This document shows, piece after piece, positions 50,654-58,464 of a stretch of 58,464 bases of DNA. The stretch's first letter is position 1; each line of letters opens with the position of its first letter. The notes under the pieces were generated by a model. The model was not told the DNA's origin and made no database searches. It was given only the letters and a program-made list of their open reading frames with translations. The stretch is taken from assembly GCA_003649445.1 (NCBI GenBank), contig QMRV01000009.1, positions 1 to 58,464 on the forward strand, read 5' to 3'. Both the position numbers and the translations under genes were made by a program. Origin of the DNA: Thermoprotei archaeon. GTDB lineage: Archaea > Thermoproteota > Thermoprotei > Thermofilales > B15-G2.

Positions 50654-53026
50654 ATGTGCACAAAATACTGCAGGGGGCGCAGAATAATGATTAAAAAGTT
50701 TGTTGAAGGCTGTATTCCCAAGAAAATATCCGCTGAAGCCTTAATAAGTAATTTTTCACTAAAATGCTATTATAGAGTTGAAGGCATAGAAACAGGATCT
50801 CCTTTAAAGAAGATTAATTATCGAGATCTTACTATTGAGTGTAATCTTCCAAAAGGATGGTTTCTAGACCTAAGCGCAGAAGAGCTAGAGGATTTAGACT
50901 TTGTTAGAAGTCATGGCCGAGGAGTTTTTAAAACAAAAGACTGGAACTCAGTTTACAGGAAAAATGCTGTAACTCACTACTATCTGCATCCAAGTGATTA
51001 TACGTGTATTATAGTACGCCGAAAGTTTCACAGACTTTCAGAAATACTTCAAGAGACACTGAAGTTCAGTAAACCTATTAAATGCATTGAAATACAGGAC
51101 CATATTCTTAAATTACGTGATCAAAAAATATGCATTATATTCAGTACAGCAGTCGATGTAAGCGTAAAAAGAAAATGAGATAAAATTTTCGGTCGAAGGC
51201 AAGGACTACGGATATGTTATTTGTTTCGGCGAATATTTTGAAAAAATCAAGAGAAACCCTTGCATTTTAATATCTCTAGAGCCTGATATTACTCAGCCTG
51301 GCCAGTACCTAGAGAAAGATGAAGAAACTGAAATAAAGCTTAAGGTTGAGGGTATACCAAGAGACATAGAGTCTGCAGAAATAAGTCTCTATGGACTTGT
51401 GAGTTTAAAGCGTCGTCTTCTTTTTAAGCAAGGTAAATGCCAGTTAACTGTCAAATTTAGGCCAAAGTATTCCGGTATTGTTCCTCTTCTGGTTTTAGTA
51501 GAGGGAAAAGATTTTTTGTACTTTTCTATTTTCGATATCCTAGTGCTTCCCACTGTTGTCAAGTCTTCTGATTCTCGTTTTAACGGAGTCTTCGTAGAAT
51601 ATATTCGCTCAATACTTCAAAGAAGAATTTTCAATGTGGTTCCTGAAGAGGATCCTAGAGGAGAAATGATATATCATCATGGATTCTGGCCTAGAAATCT
51701 TTACGCCTATGATCTCTTCTGCTTTGGTTTTCGGGAAATAGGTGTTAAAATGATTAAAGCATTTGGGTATCTTTTAGAGAAATATCGTTTTCTCTTTGAC
51801 TCATACTCTCTATATGGTCAGGAGGTATTCTCTAATCCTCTGGTCTCTATTTCTAATGACGGTATAGGATTTTATTTATTTCAGGCAGGCAAAATTCTCC
51901 TACGAAGACCTGATCTTTTTGACAAAGATTTCAAGAGAGGTATAGAAAAGGCAGTAACGTGGCTGGACTACTCTACTCACTGGAATGGCCTTCTTTTTGA
52001 CAAAACTGAAGCTGTTGACCACTGTCGATCAGAAAGGCTCGTGGGAAACCCATATTCTCAGAGTATATGTATGGCGGGGTTGAGAGTAGTATCAAAGGCT
52101 TTGAAAGAATGCGGAGAGAAAGAATTAAGCCGTCGAGCTGAAATAGTTTTTAAAAGACAATTAAAGGGATTTAAAAGACTTTACGGGAAATTGGCTACTT
52201 TAGAGACCTAGTATACATTGATGGAGAAAAACCGAGGCTCTCTACATACTCTATGCCAGCTCCAGGCTGCTTTCTTCTAGATCCTGAGGTTGAAGAACAT
52301 AGCCTCGACGATCTCGTATCTGAGACAATGAAGATAATAAAAGATCAATGCACAGAACCAAATAACCCCTGGGCTGTAACTGGAGGAACAGGACACTTAA
52401 GCACCAGCTATGCTCAGCTAGGCACAGTAGCGGCTCTATTAAATTTAGGAGCAGTTGACGACGCTTGGAGATTTCTAAATGAGATTCTAAAATACGCGGA
52501 ATCCACAAGCCTGAAGTACATGCTTCCAGAGAAAGTGGTACTTAAATCTCGTAGAGAAGATTATGAGAAAGCTAGAAGAGAGCACGAAAAGAGAGCCCCA
52601 TGGCTGTACACCAGTGTGTCTGAGAAACTTCCCGGCTGGCCATGTAATCCAGGAAACTTAGTTCACATGAGCTACTTTCTTTTCATAGTGGATTTAATGT
52701 GTGGAATATCTCATAGTCGAGACAAAATTACTATTAAGCCGAGAATACCATCAAGCTGGAATTATTTTTCAGTAAAAAATTACTTCACTAGATATGGGCC
52801 AGTAAGCTATGAATACAAAAAAGAGCAAAATACAATTCATTTAACTCTTCGTAAGCCTTATGTGCTAGCCGAAGTCATAACTGGTTCATTGAAGGGAGTG
52901 AGTCGAGCTTTAATAAACAATAAGAAAATATGCTTTGAGACACTTGAATTTAAGGGAAAAACGTATATAAAGCTGAAAGTTCCAGAGAAAATAAAAATTG
53001 CTGAAATAGTACTCATACTAGATTAA
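50654..53026 (+). pseudogene. Six-hairpin glycosidase-type protein, two frameshifts
   Basis: Three successive frames make one protein of about 790 residues. The first stops at 51178; the second continues KENEIKFSVEGKDYGYVICF and on to 52211; the third continues GYFRDLVYIDGEKPRLSTYS to 53026. Shifts are at A5 run 51166-51170 (one A too many) and at GGGAAA 52185-52190 (one base short). The barrel part (YHHGFWPRNLYAYDLFCFGF, then NPWAVTGGTGHLSTSYAQLG) is of the six-hairpin glycosidase type, but I cannot name the family. A C-terminal beta domain follows. ATG 50687 has a better SD than 50654. Confidence 0.7.
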
Positions 53027-53102
53027 GGCTTTAACTTCTGTTTGTTTTAAGTTGAAGAAAATCTTTTATTATGAATTAAACAGATAATAAACGTGAAATT
53101 AA

Positions 53103-53296
53103 GTTAATAGTTTCTATGGCTTTTATAGTGCAGGATACATATCTGATCCTAAAGTATTATCAGAATTAAGTATTTAGAGGTAATTCATAGACTTAAAAAT
53201 TCTCGTGTTATATTTATACTGTCTCCATCGGAATGTAGACTCGCTGGCTTAGAATATCCTTTAAACATAGACATTTATGCTTTGCTAAGATTATAA
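53103..53296 (+). pseudogene. Possible gene remnant
   Basis: In the 340-base gap 53027-53364 two frames, joined by one shift, read AGYISDPKVLSEL and KYLEVIHRLKNSRVIFIL then SPSECRLAGLEYPLNIDIYA before a stop at 53296. The composition is protein-like but no start, function or family can be given. The remainder of the gap is AT-rich. Confidence 0.3.
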
Positions 53297-53364
53297 AAAT
53301 ATAAAAAGAAGATTCCTCGCATCGTCAAATTGATATAAAATTAGGCAATGTTGCCTAAGTGCAA

Positions 53365-54540
53365 TTAAGGTAAAGGCATCTCTTCTGGCACTTTAGGTAT
53401 TTCTTTGCCTATTATTATTTTTGAAAGAGTAGGTGACAATAATACACTAATTATAGCTAGCAACACTAATATTGAATATATTTCGGAACTTATTATTCCG
53501 GAGGCTAATCCTAACTCGGCTGCCGCTATTATTAAGCTGAGTCTAGCGCTCATAGCAAAACTCATAGACAAACTTTCGTATTTTGTAAATCCTGTTGCTC
53601 TAGATATAGTATATGTTCCAAGTATTTTTCCTAAGAACCCTGCTGCTATTAGCGCTAACAATATCTCTATGCCTCTTATGTTTCCGAAAACTAGCCTCAA
53701 GTCTGTTTTAATGCCTACTGTTATGAAGAAAATTGGTATAAAGAAACCGTAACCAAAGCTTAATAGTTTTTCTATAAGCCCCTCTACTTTTTCTCCTATT
53801 TCAGAGACCACCAGTCCGGCGGCGAAAGCACCTATTATGGCGTGAACACCAGTAAATTCTGCAAGTGCGGCAAATCCGAAAATTAAGGCTATACAAAGCC
53901 TTATGTCTAAGTGATAGCCTCCTGTCAAAGCTTTTATTTTATTTTTAGCAGGCTTCCATTCCTTTAAAATAGCTATGGCTACGATTAGGCCTAATACTGA
54001 CGCTAAGAAAAATACTAGTTTATCTGGGGAAAGATACTCTCTTTCAATAACGTAGGCTAATGCAAGCATACTTATAATGTCTACTAGTATTGCTGCGCTT
54101 AGAAGAGTTTGCGCCATTTCAGGCTTATTTTCAGCATATTCTTTAACTGTCGGCAGGACTACACCCATCGAGGTTGTCGATAACGCTACTCCAATGAACT
54201 CTGGAGGCAAGTCATAATATAGTCCTACTATATATCCTACTGTCAGCGGCACTAAGAAAGATCCTAAACTTATAGCCACTACTTTCGAGAACTTTTTCTT
54301 TAAAAGACCTAGCTCTACTTCCAAGCCTACTACAAACATTAAGTAAATGAAACCTACTAGAGCCATTGTTAAAAGCCAGTGCTCTTCTTCAAATATTCCT
54401 AAAATACTTGGGCCTAGCAGTATTCCAAATAAAGTTTCAATAACTATAACAGGCATTTTAAGTAGTCTAGATAGTATAGGTGAAACTAGGATCAATATGA
54501 AGACTATGAACATTTCTAGTACAATGTTTTCAGACATCAC
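53365..54540 (-). CDS. Cation/proton antiporter (CPA2, Na+/H+ or K+/H+ exchanger type)
   Basis: A 391-residue membrane protein with about 11-12 membrane segments. It has the CPA family features LLGPSILGIF, LSTTSMGVVLPTVKE and HAIIGAFAAGLVVSEIGEKV. It lacks the C-terminal TrkA-N domain of KefB-like proteins, ending at GKEIPKVPEEMPLP. It should exchange Na+ or K+ for H+ in pH or ion balance. The small membrane protein at 54596 lies 55 bases upstream on the same strand. Confidence 0.87.
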   Translation of the reverse strand: MMSENIVLEMFIVFILILVSPILSRLLKMPVIVIETLFGILLGPSILGIFEEEHWLLTMALVGFIYLMFVVGLEVELGLLKKKFSKVVAISLGSFLVPLTVGYIVGLYYDLPPEFIGVALSTTSMGVVLPTVKEYAENKPEMAQTLLSAAILVDIISMLALAYVIEREYLSPDKLVFFLASVLGLIVAIAILKEWKPAKNKIKALTGGYHLDIRLCIALIFGFAALAEFTGVHAIIGAFAAGLVVSEIGEKVEGLIEKLLSFGYGFFIPIFFITVGIKTDLRLVFGNIRGIEILLALIAAGFLGKILGTYTISRATGFTKYESLSMSFAMSARLSLIIAAAELGLASGIISSEIYSILVLLAIISVLLSPTLSKIIIGKEIPKVPEEMPLP

Positions 54541-54595
54541 AGCAAGAAACGTGAGAAGAATTTAAAGTTATCGGAAACTTTAAAATACAAGTACT

Positions 54596-54958
54596 CTATC
54601 TCGAGATTATTTTGAAAGCTGCTGCTAGGAAAACTAGGCCAATAGCTATAGCTATTATTCCGGCGACGTATTTCATCAAGTACTCTAAGTTAAGCAATAG
54701 TGATACACCGCCTAGAATGAACATTATCCCAATGCATGCTAAAATGATAGATCCGAAGGCTCCTCTTATAGAAACGCATTTCTCAGCCTCTATTTTAATT
54801 CTATGATATCTTAGAATAGCCATCGCTAAGAACCCTAGACCCATTCCTATCGCTCCACCAACATCAGGTCTTCCAAAAAGGAGCCCTATTCCTGCTCCAA
54901 TAAACATCAGTGCTACAAAGACTAAACCCGAGACATGTTCTCTCTCTTCCTTGTTCAC
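54596..54958 (-). CDS. Small four-TM membrane protein
   Basis: A 120-residue protein with four hydrophobic segments (about 10-28, 32-48, 68-88, 93-116) and a short basic loop. No catalytic residues are conserved by eye and no family is recognised. It precedes the antiporter gene on the same strand, so it could be a subunit or an unrelated partner. Confidence 0.65.
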   Translation of the reverse strand: MNKEEREHVSGLVFVALMFIGAGIGLLFGRPDVGGAIGMGLGFLAMAILRYHRIKIEAEKCVSIRGAFGSIILACIGIMFILGGVSLLLNLEYLMKYVAGIIAIAIGLVFLAAAFKIISR

Positions 54959-55003
54959 AAAAATAGGTAGTGGTAAAATCTTAATAAAGTTATTTTCTTG
55001 AGG

Positions 55004-55546
55004 TTATTTGAGTTCAATAAACTTTACTATAACCTCTTTATTAAGCACTTCAGGGTAAAATGCAGTACCGTAAAAATCTTTTCCGCGGACTCTAAACATA
55101 CATATTTCTCTGTCTTGAAAAGCTATAGGCTCAAGAAAACTATTGGCTTCTGTTAGCGCTAATGTGTGAAGAAAATATGCTCGAACAACTTTCTTATCGA
55201 GAAGAGGATTTTCTTTAACTACTTTTACTTCATAGACTCCTATCTTCTCTACTTTACTTAAAGAGGCTCCATGTATTTTGGCTAGAATATGGTATCCAGC
55301 ACATATTCCAAGTACTTTACCTGAGTAATTTAGTAGAGGCTTGAAGTTGCTTAGGTACTTTAAGTAATTGAAGTCTTTTAGAGCTGTTCCACATATTATT
55401 ATTTTATCGAATTCACTGAAATTTACTTTCTCATAGTATCTTCTTATAGAGTACTTGCAGCCTGTTTCTCTAACTATAGCTGCTATCGGCTCGACAAATT
55501 CTTCTTCACTTAACGAGTATTTACATGTAGATATTAGGAGTATCAT
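55004..55546 (-). CDS. Class I glutamine-amidotransferase-like protein, catalytic His replaced
   Basis: A 180-residue single-domain protein. The nucleophile elbow GICAGYHI (Cys at about 102) is intact. At the position of the catalytic His-x-Glu (usually FHPE) the sequence is TAFYPEVLN, so the His is Tyr while the Glu is kept. It may not hydrolyse glutamine normally. It overlaps the dph6 gene by four bases (ATGA). Dph6 needs ammonium, so a dedicated amidotransferase partner is an attractive idea, but the missing His weakens it. Confidence 0.8.
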   Translation of the reverse strand: MILLISTCKYSLSEEEFVEPIAAIVRETGCKYSIRRYYEKVNFSEFDKIIICGTALKDFNYLKYLSNFKPLLNYSGKVLGICAGYHILAKIHGASLSKVEKIGVYEVKVVKENPLLDKKVVRAYFLHTLALTEANSFLEPIAFQDREICMFRVRGKDFYGTAFYPEVLNKEVIVKFIELK

Positions 55547-56217
55547 TTTTTTGTAAGCCTCGCTTTTTTAACTATTAGTGTCGCGTCATAGTCTGAGCCT
55601 ACTACTTCATACTCAAGTAACTCTATCCTCTTTTTAAATAAAGGCATATCTAATACAAAAGTCTCGTACTCCCCTCCTTCACCTGACGGATTAACATATT
55701 GCCTTATTTTCTCAAAGAAACGTACAGTATTTTCGTCTAGAAGACTACCTACTAGGGATTTTCTTAAGGGATAGCCTGCTACTCTAGTGAAAACTACTTT
55801 AAAGCCTTCAGTAAGCATTTCTCTAAGCAAAGATACTTCATCTTTCAGCCAAAGCGGATTAAAGCACCATAAGTCGAGATCCCAGCATGTTTTCTGGAAA
55901 CGTGAAGCTTGGTAAGTAGACCTAATAGCCCCTGTGACTACTCCTTCTACTCCATATATTTTCTTAGCTTTCATTAAAACATTTTTCAGCGCTATTAAAC
56001 CCCCTTCTTCTTCATCAGGAGTAAGTTCCTTTACTAAAGGTAGTTCAAGAGCCTTTGCCTGTAGTTCAACTAGGTTTACTGCAGGATAGTGAAAAAGATA
56101 GCTTGCTTCTGATCTAGGTATGAGCGTTACTAAGCACACTACATCGAATACTCTGCTGGCTTTAAGTAATGCCAAATTGGAGTCCTTTCCGCCTGAGTAG
56201 AGTACACAAACTTTCAT
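55543..56217 (-). CDS. dph6: Diphthine-ammonia ligase Dph6 (ATP pyrophosphatase)
   Basis: A 224-residue protein with the PP-loop YSGGKDSN (8-15) and the Dph6-type C-terminal motif GEGGEYETFVLDMPLF. It uses ATP and ammonium to amidate diphthine on elongation factor 2, the last step of diphthamide synthesis, conserved in archaea. ATRAY-like GVEGVVTGAI is typical. The four-base overlap with the downstream amidotransferase-like gene implies one transcript. Confidence 0.9.
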   Translation of the reverse strand: MKVCVLYSGGKDSNLALLKASRVFDVVCLVTLIPRSEASYLFHYPAVNLVELQAKALELPLVKELTPDEEEGGLIALKNVLMKAKKIYGVEGVVTGAIRSTYQASRFQKTCWDLDLWCFNPLWLKDEVSLLREMLTEGFKVVFTRVAGYPLRKSLVGSLLDENTVRFFEKIRQYVNPSGEGGEYETFVLDMPLFKKRIELLEYEVVGSDYDATLIVKKARLTKK

Positions 56218-56262
56218 GAACTCAATAGTATAACATAGACCCCAAATAAATTTTAGCTACCG

Positions 56263-56742
56263 CTAAATTTCTATCCATTCTTCCACAGGATTAACTAACT
56301 TGATCCCATATTCTTCGCAAATTTTTACGAAATGTTTATCACACGAGTACGCGACATCAATGAAGTCTACTACAGGGATTATACATAAGAAGTCCCATAC
56401 GTGTATTCCTATCTTAGAGCTATCTTCGACTGCCTTCCTAACATGAGATTGTAGTACAGGTACTTTTACTATGTTTTTGTCTTGAAGTATTATTTCTACT
56501 ACTTTTCGAGCCTCAGCTAAAGAAATCCTTGTTCCTCTGAATGCTAATACATGAAATATTTCTAGTAGCTGATGTAGCGACATATATATTCTAATTTCGG
56601 GTACTTTTTCTCTAAAGAATTCTACAGCCTTGCTATGCATTCGAAGATACCTTTTGTACTCTTCATTCGACTTGAATCTAGCTGCTACAGGCTTTTTCTT
56701 AGCCAAAGCCCATATCTCGGTGTCTATTACTGCGTTAATCAT
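56263..56742 (-). CDS. vapC: VapC-type PIN-domain toxin
   Basis: A 159-residue PIN-domain protein with D7 in INAVIDTEIW, a Glu in LHQLLEIF, D117 in VWDFLCIIP and D135 in SCDKHFVK. It is two bases downstream of its antitoxin gene. It is longer than the toxin at 9259 by a helical insert (about residues 20-45). Confidence 0.87.
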   Translation of the reverse strand: MINAVIDTEIWALAKKKPVAARFKSNEEYKRYLRMHSKAVEFFREKVPEIRIYMSLHQLLEIFHVLAFRGTRISLAEARKVVEIILQDKNIVKVPVLQSHVRKAVEDSSKIGIHVWDFLCIIPVVDFIDVAYSCDKHFVKICEEYGIKLVNPVEEWIEI

Positions 56743-56744
56743 AG

Positions 56745-56984
56745 TTAGTCCAAGTCCTCGTAATCATATTCTTTGTAGTCTTCGGGTCCTGCTCCTTCTA
56801 CTGGAGACGTAATGATTTCAATTAATTTACGTCTTGTTTCTCTGCTACTTTGACTTTTAGATAAATATTCTATTAGCGCTTCTATTACTATGCTTTTAAT
56901 TGACCTATTTTCTTCAGCTGCTCGTTTCTTTAATTCTCGGTAAATATCCTCTGGTATGACCAAGCTCGTCTTAATATTAGCCAT
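56745..56984 (-). CDS. vapB: VapB-type ribbon-helix-helix antitoxin
   Basis: A 79-residue protein: NIKTSLVIPEDIYRELKKRA and ENRSIKSIVIEALIEYL form the ribbon-helix-helix, followed by an acidic tail (AGPEDYKEYDYEDLD). Its stop is two bases before the vapC start. A tight pair, probably self-regulated. Confidence 0.87.
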   Translation of the reverse strand: MANIKTSLVIPEDIYRELKKRAAEENRSIKSIVIEALIEYLSKSQSSRETRRKLIEIITSPVEGAGPEDYKEYDYEDLD

Positions 56985-57091
56985 TGCTACTATTTCCTAG
57001 TAAACAACTTTATTTAAGTTTTTACTTTTTGCTGTAAATACAGCTTTACTTCCGAGTTTAGTTTTAAATACTTGGCTTAAGGCTTAATATT

Positions 57092-57478
57092 ATGGTTAAG
57101 AGAATAAAGATTATTTCTCCTTCGGTAGGTGAAGTCTACGTTAGGCTTTTAAACAAGAATCCTAAGACTGTCGAGGCTATAGTGAAGGCTCTGCCTATTG
57201 AGAGCACTGCTATGCTGTGGGGCGATGAAGTATACTTCAGTACTCCCGTTGAAATAGAAGAAGAAAATGCCCAAGAGGTTGTTGAAATAGGTGATGTTGC
57301 TTATTGGCCTCCTGGTCAAAGCATATGTATTTTCTTTGGTCCTACGCCGATAAGTCCCAGCGAGAATGAGATAAGGCCTGCTAGCCCAGTGAATGTCTTC
57401 GGTAAAATTGAAGGGGATCCTAAGGTATTTAAAAAGGTTAAAGAGGGAGAAAAAATTAGAGTAGAGTTAACTGATTAA
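57092..57478 (+). CDS. Cyclophilin-like fold protein (DUF369)
   Basis: A 128-residue beta-barrel protein of the archaeal cyclophilin-like family. Diagnostic segments are ALPIESTAMLWGDEVYFSTP and IGDVAYWPPGQSICIFFGPT. Despite the fold, the isomerase active site of true cyclophilins is not conserved in this family and the function is unknown. It overlaps the convergent DJ-1-type gene by four bases at its stop codon. Confidence 0.85.
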   Translation: MVKRIKIISPSVGEVYVRLLNKNPKTVEAIVKALPIESTAMLWGDEVYFSTPVEIEEENAQEVVEIGDVAYWPPGQSICIFFGPTPISPSENEIRPASPVNVFGKIEGDPKVFKKVKEGEKIRVELTD

Positions 57479-58145
57479 GTTTTACCTGAAAGTGTTTTAG
57501 CTATCTCTTCTGCGAAAGCTTTAGCAGCATTGGGGCCGTTTGCTGTTATAATATTTTTGTCTTTTACTACTTGTTGTCCTGTGTACTGTACTCCGCTTGC
57601 CTTAATGATATTTATTAGCGTAGAGTCGCTGAAGCATGTTACTTTTACTCCTTTGATTATTCCTGCTTTAGCTAGAATTCCTGGCGCGGCGCATATTGCT
57701 ACAACTAACTTGCCTTTGCTGTAAAAAGCTGTAGCTATTTCTGTGCTTTTTCTACGCTCCCGTCTTTTATTTCACCTATAACTCTACTGTAGACGCCAGG
57801 GCCTCCTATGAAAACTACAGCGTCATACTGGTCAGCTAGCCTATTTATGTCTTTGATGTCTCCTACGTAGATATCGTACTTTGTGCCTACTCCTTTATGC
57901 ATAGCGAGAACTGTTACTTCGGCGCCGCATTTAGCTAAATAGGATTTAGTAGTAGAGTACTCTATGTCGTTGTACCCTGTGAAGATTACTATTAGTACTT
58001 TCTTTCCCTTCAGGTCGTATTTGGGTCCGGCTTGGCTAAACATATAGACCAGAGCAATGCCTATAATCGCCACTATAGCGACAATAACTACAGCTATAGT
58101 TATTTTACTCACATAACTATTTCTCAATTCTGGCTTAAATTTCAT
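57475..58145 (-). pseudogene. Membrane-anchored DJ-1/PfpI-type protein, frameshifted
   Basis: The first 136 residues comprise an N-terminal membrane segment (about 15-37) and the start of a DJ-1/PfpI domain (KKVLIVIFTGYNDIEYS, VVFIGGPGVYS) and stop at 57735. The next frame continues STEIATAFYSKGKLVVAICA then APGILAKAGIIKGVKVTCFS to a stop at 57475; AICAAPG is the nucleophile elbow of the family. Restoring one A in the run 57747-57751 (T on the plus strand) gives one protein of about 223 residues. It is either a recent pseudogene or a sequencing error. Confidence 0.82.
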
Positions 58146-58191
58146 TCTTTAAGAGAGTACAGCTTTACATAGTCGAAAAGTAGGAGTGGGC

Positions 58192-58353
58192 GTGAGAGTA
58201 AGAAAAGTTAAGATAGATAGTAAGTGGAACGTAATAATACCAACTGAGCTTAGAGAAGGACTTAAACCCGGAGATGTGCTCATTGTAGAAAGAAGAGACT
58301 GTGAAATAGTCTTCAAGCTTGTTTTTGATGCTCTAAAGAATTCAATAAATTAA
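58192..58353 (+). CDS. AbrB/SpoVT-type transcription regulator
   Basis: A 53-residue protein from a GTG start: VRKVKIDSKWNVIIPTELRE then GLKPGDVLIVER, the swapped-hairpin AbrB DNA-binding domain. Usually it is the antitoxin or regulator of a downstream gene; the DNA after 58353 runs off the window and I cannot tell what follows. Confidence 0.82.
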   Translation: MRVRKVKIDSKWNVIIPTELREGLKPGDVLIVERRDCEIVFKLVFDALKNSIN

Positions 58354-58464
58354 ACTACATGTTAGTAAAGAAAAAGCATACACAAATGCTGAGCAGGAAA
58401 ACACATGTATGGATGGTTCAAAGAATGAGAATAGTTTCTTTGGAGATACTAGGAGTTATGTTAC

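Noticed and set aside
57747..57751. Programmed -1 frameshift on an A run in the DJ-1-type gene
   Set aside because: The run is only five A residues and the reading frame does not match the X-XXY-YYZ arrangement, so a simple indel is the better explanation.
58354..58464. A short frame after the AbrB-type gene, open to the right edge (MLVKKKHTQMLSRKTHVWMV)
   Set aside because: It does not resemble a PIN toxin or any protein I know, and other frames are open too; not enough sequence is left to decide.

Overview
The window looks like a stretch of a low-GC, probably hyperthermophilic archaeon of the Thermoproteota (crenarchaeal side). The evidence is a mix of archaeal hallmarks: TATA boxes about 25 bases upstream of leaderless ATG/GTG starts, two sRNA genes with canonical C/D boxes, a geranylgeranyl-reductase-family flavoprotein, HtpX, Dph6, an M42 aminopeptidase, many VapBC-type pairs, and a P-loop ATPase of the archaeal Mrp/MinD type beside HypA. 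The genus cannot be fixed from the sequence alone. No rRNA, tRNA or CRISPR array is visible.

Layout. 1-10.5 kb: the 5' part of a secreted solute-binding protein (minus strand, open at the left edge), a C/D sRNA, a large PAPS-reductase-like protein with zinc-ribbon, PUA-like and ferredoxin parts, a second C/D sRNA, a cupin, an MFS carrier, a GH31 enzyme of the alpha-xylosidase type, a VapBC pair and a PH-domain membrane protein. 10.9-21 kb: secreted and membrane proteins of unknown role, a GH38-like enzyme, a membrane-bound winged-helix regulator, a Gfo/Idh/MocA oxidoreductase and a metallophosphoesterase. 21-25 kb: HypA plus its partner ATPase, a RelBE pair, decayed genes and a geranylgeranyl-reductase-family flavoprotein. 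25-28.5 kb: a GH116 beta-glycosidase and an archaeal AAA ATPase. 28.5-34 kb: a lipoate-protein ligase fused to DUF116 and two radical-SAM proteins of the LipS1/LipS2 kind, one of them in an operon with an M23/LytM-like protein; between the radical-SAM genes sits a ribbon-helix-helix protein with a DTGF-type retropepsin. This is the most interesting block: it looks like a complete archaeal lipoyl-assembly locus with extra parts. 34-42 kb: decayed VapBC, prolyl oligopeptidase, a frameshifted M16 peptidase, an AAA ATPase whose promoter carries a 15-bp-period repeated palindrome, HtpX and an M42 peptidase, together a peptidase-rich stretch. 42-45.5 kb: a secernin/C69-type gene broken into two pieces, with part of it duplicated on both sides of a 1.8-kb insert. 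45.5-53 kb: two paralogous metallo-beta-lactamase-fold proteins flanking an extracytoplasmic Lon-like protease and a fucose-isomerase-like protein, then a frameshifted six-hairpin glycosidase. 53-58.5 kb: a cation/proton antiporter, a glutamine-amidotransferase-like protein overlapping Dph6, VapBC, a cyclophilin-like protein, a frameshifted DJ-1/PfpI protein and an AbrB-type regulator.

How it fits together. The solute-binding protein, GH31, GH38, GH116, six-hairpin glycosidase, Gfo/Idh oxidoreductase and fucose-isomerase-like gene suggest a heterotroph using plant- or biofilm-type oligosaccharides; the peptidases suggest peptide use as well. Several genes (M16, DJ-1, DUF2283, secernin, six-hairpin glycosidase) are broken by single-base changes located in or beside short homopolymers, so part of the apparent pseudogene load could be sequencing or assembly error; the secernin duplication, a nonsense codon and the truncated VapC cannot be explained that way.
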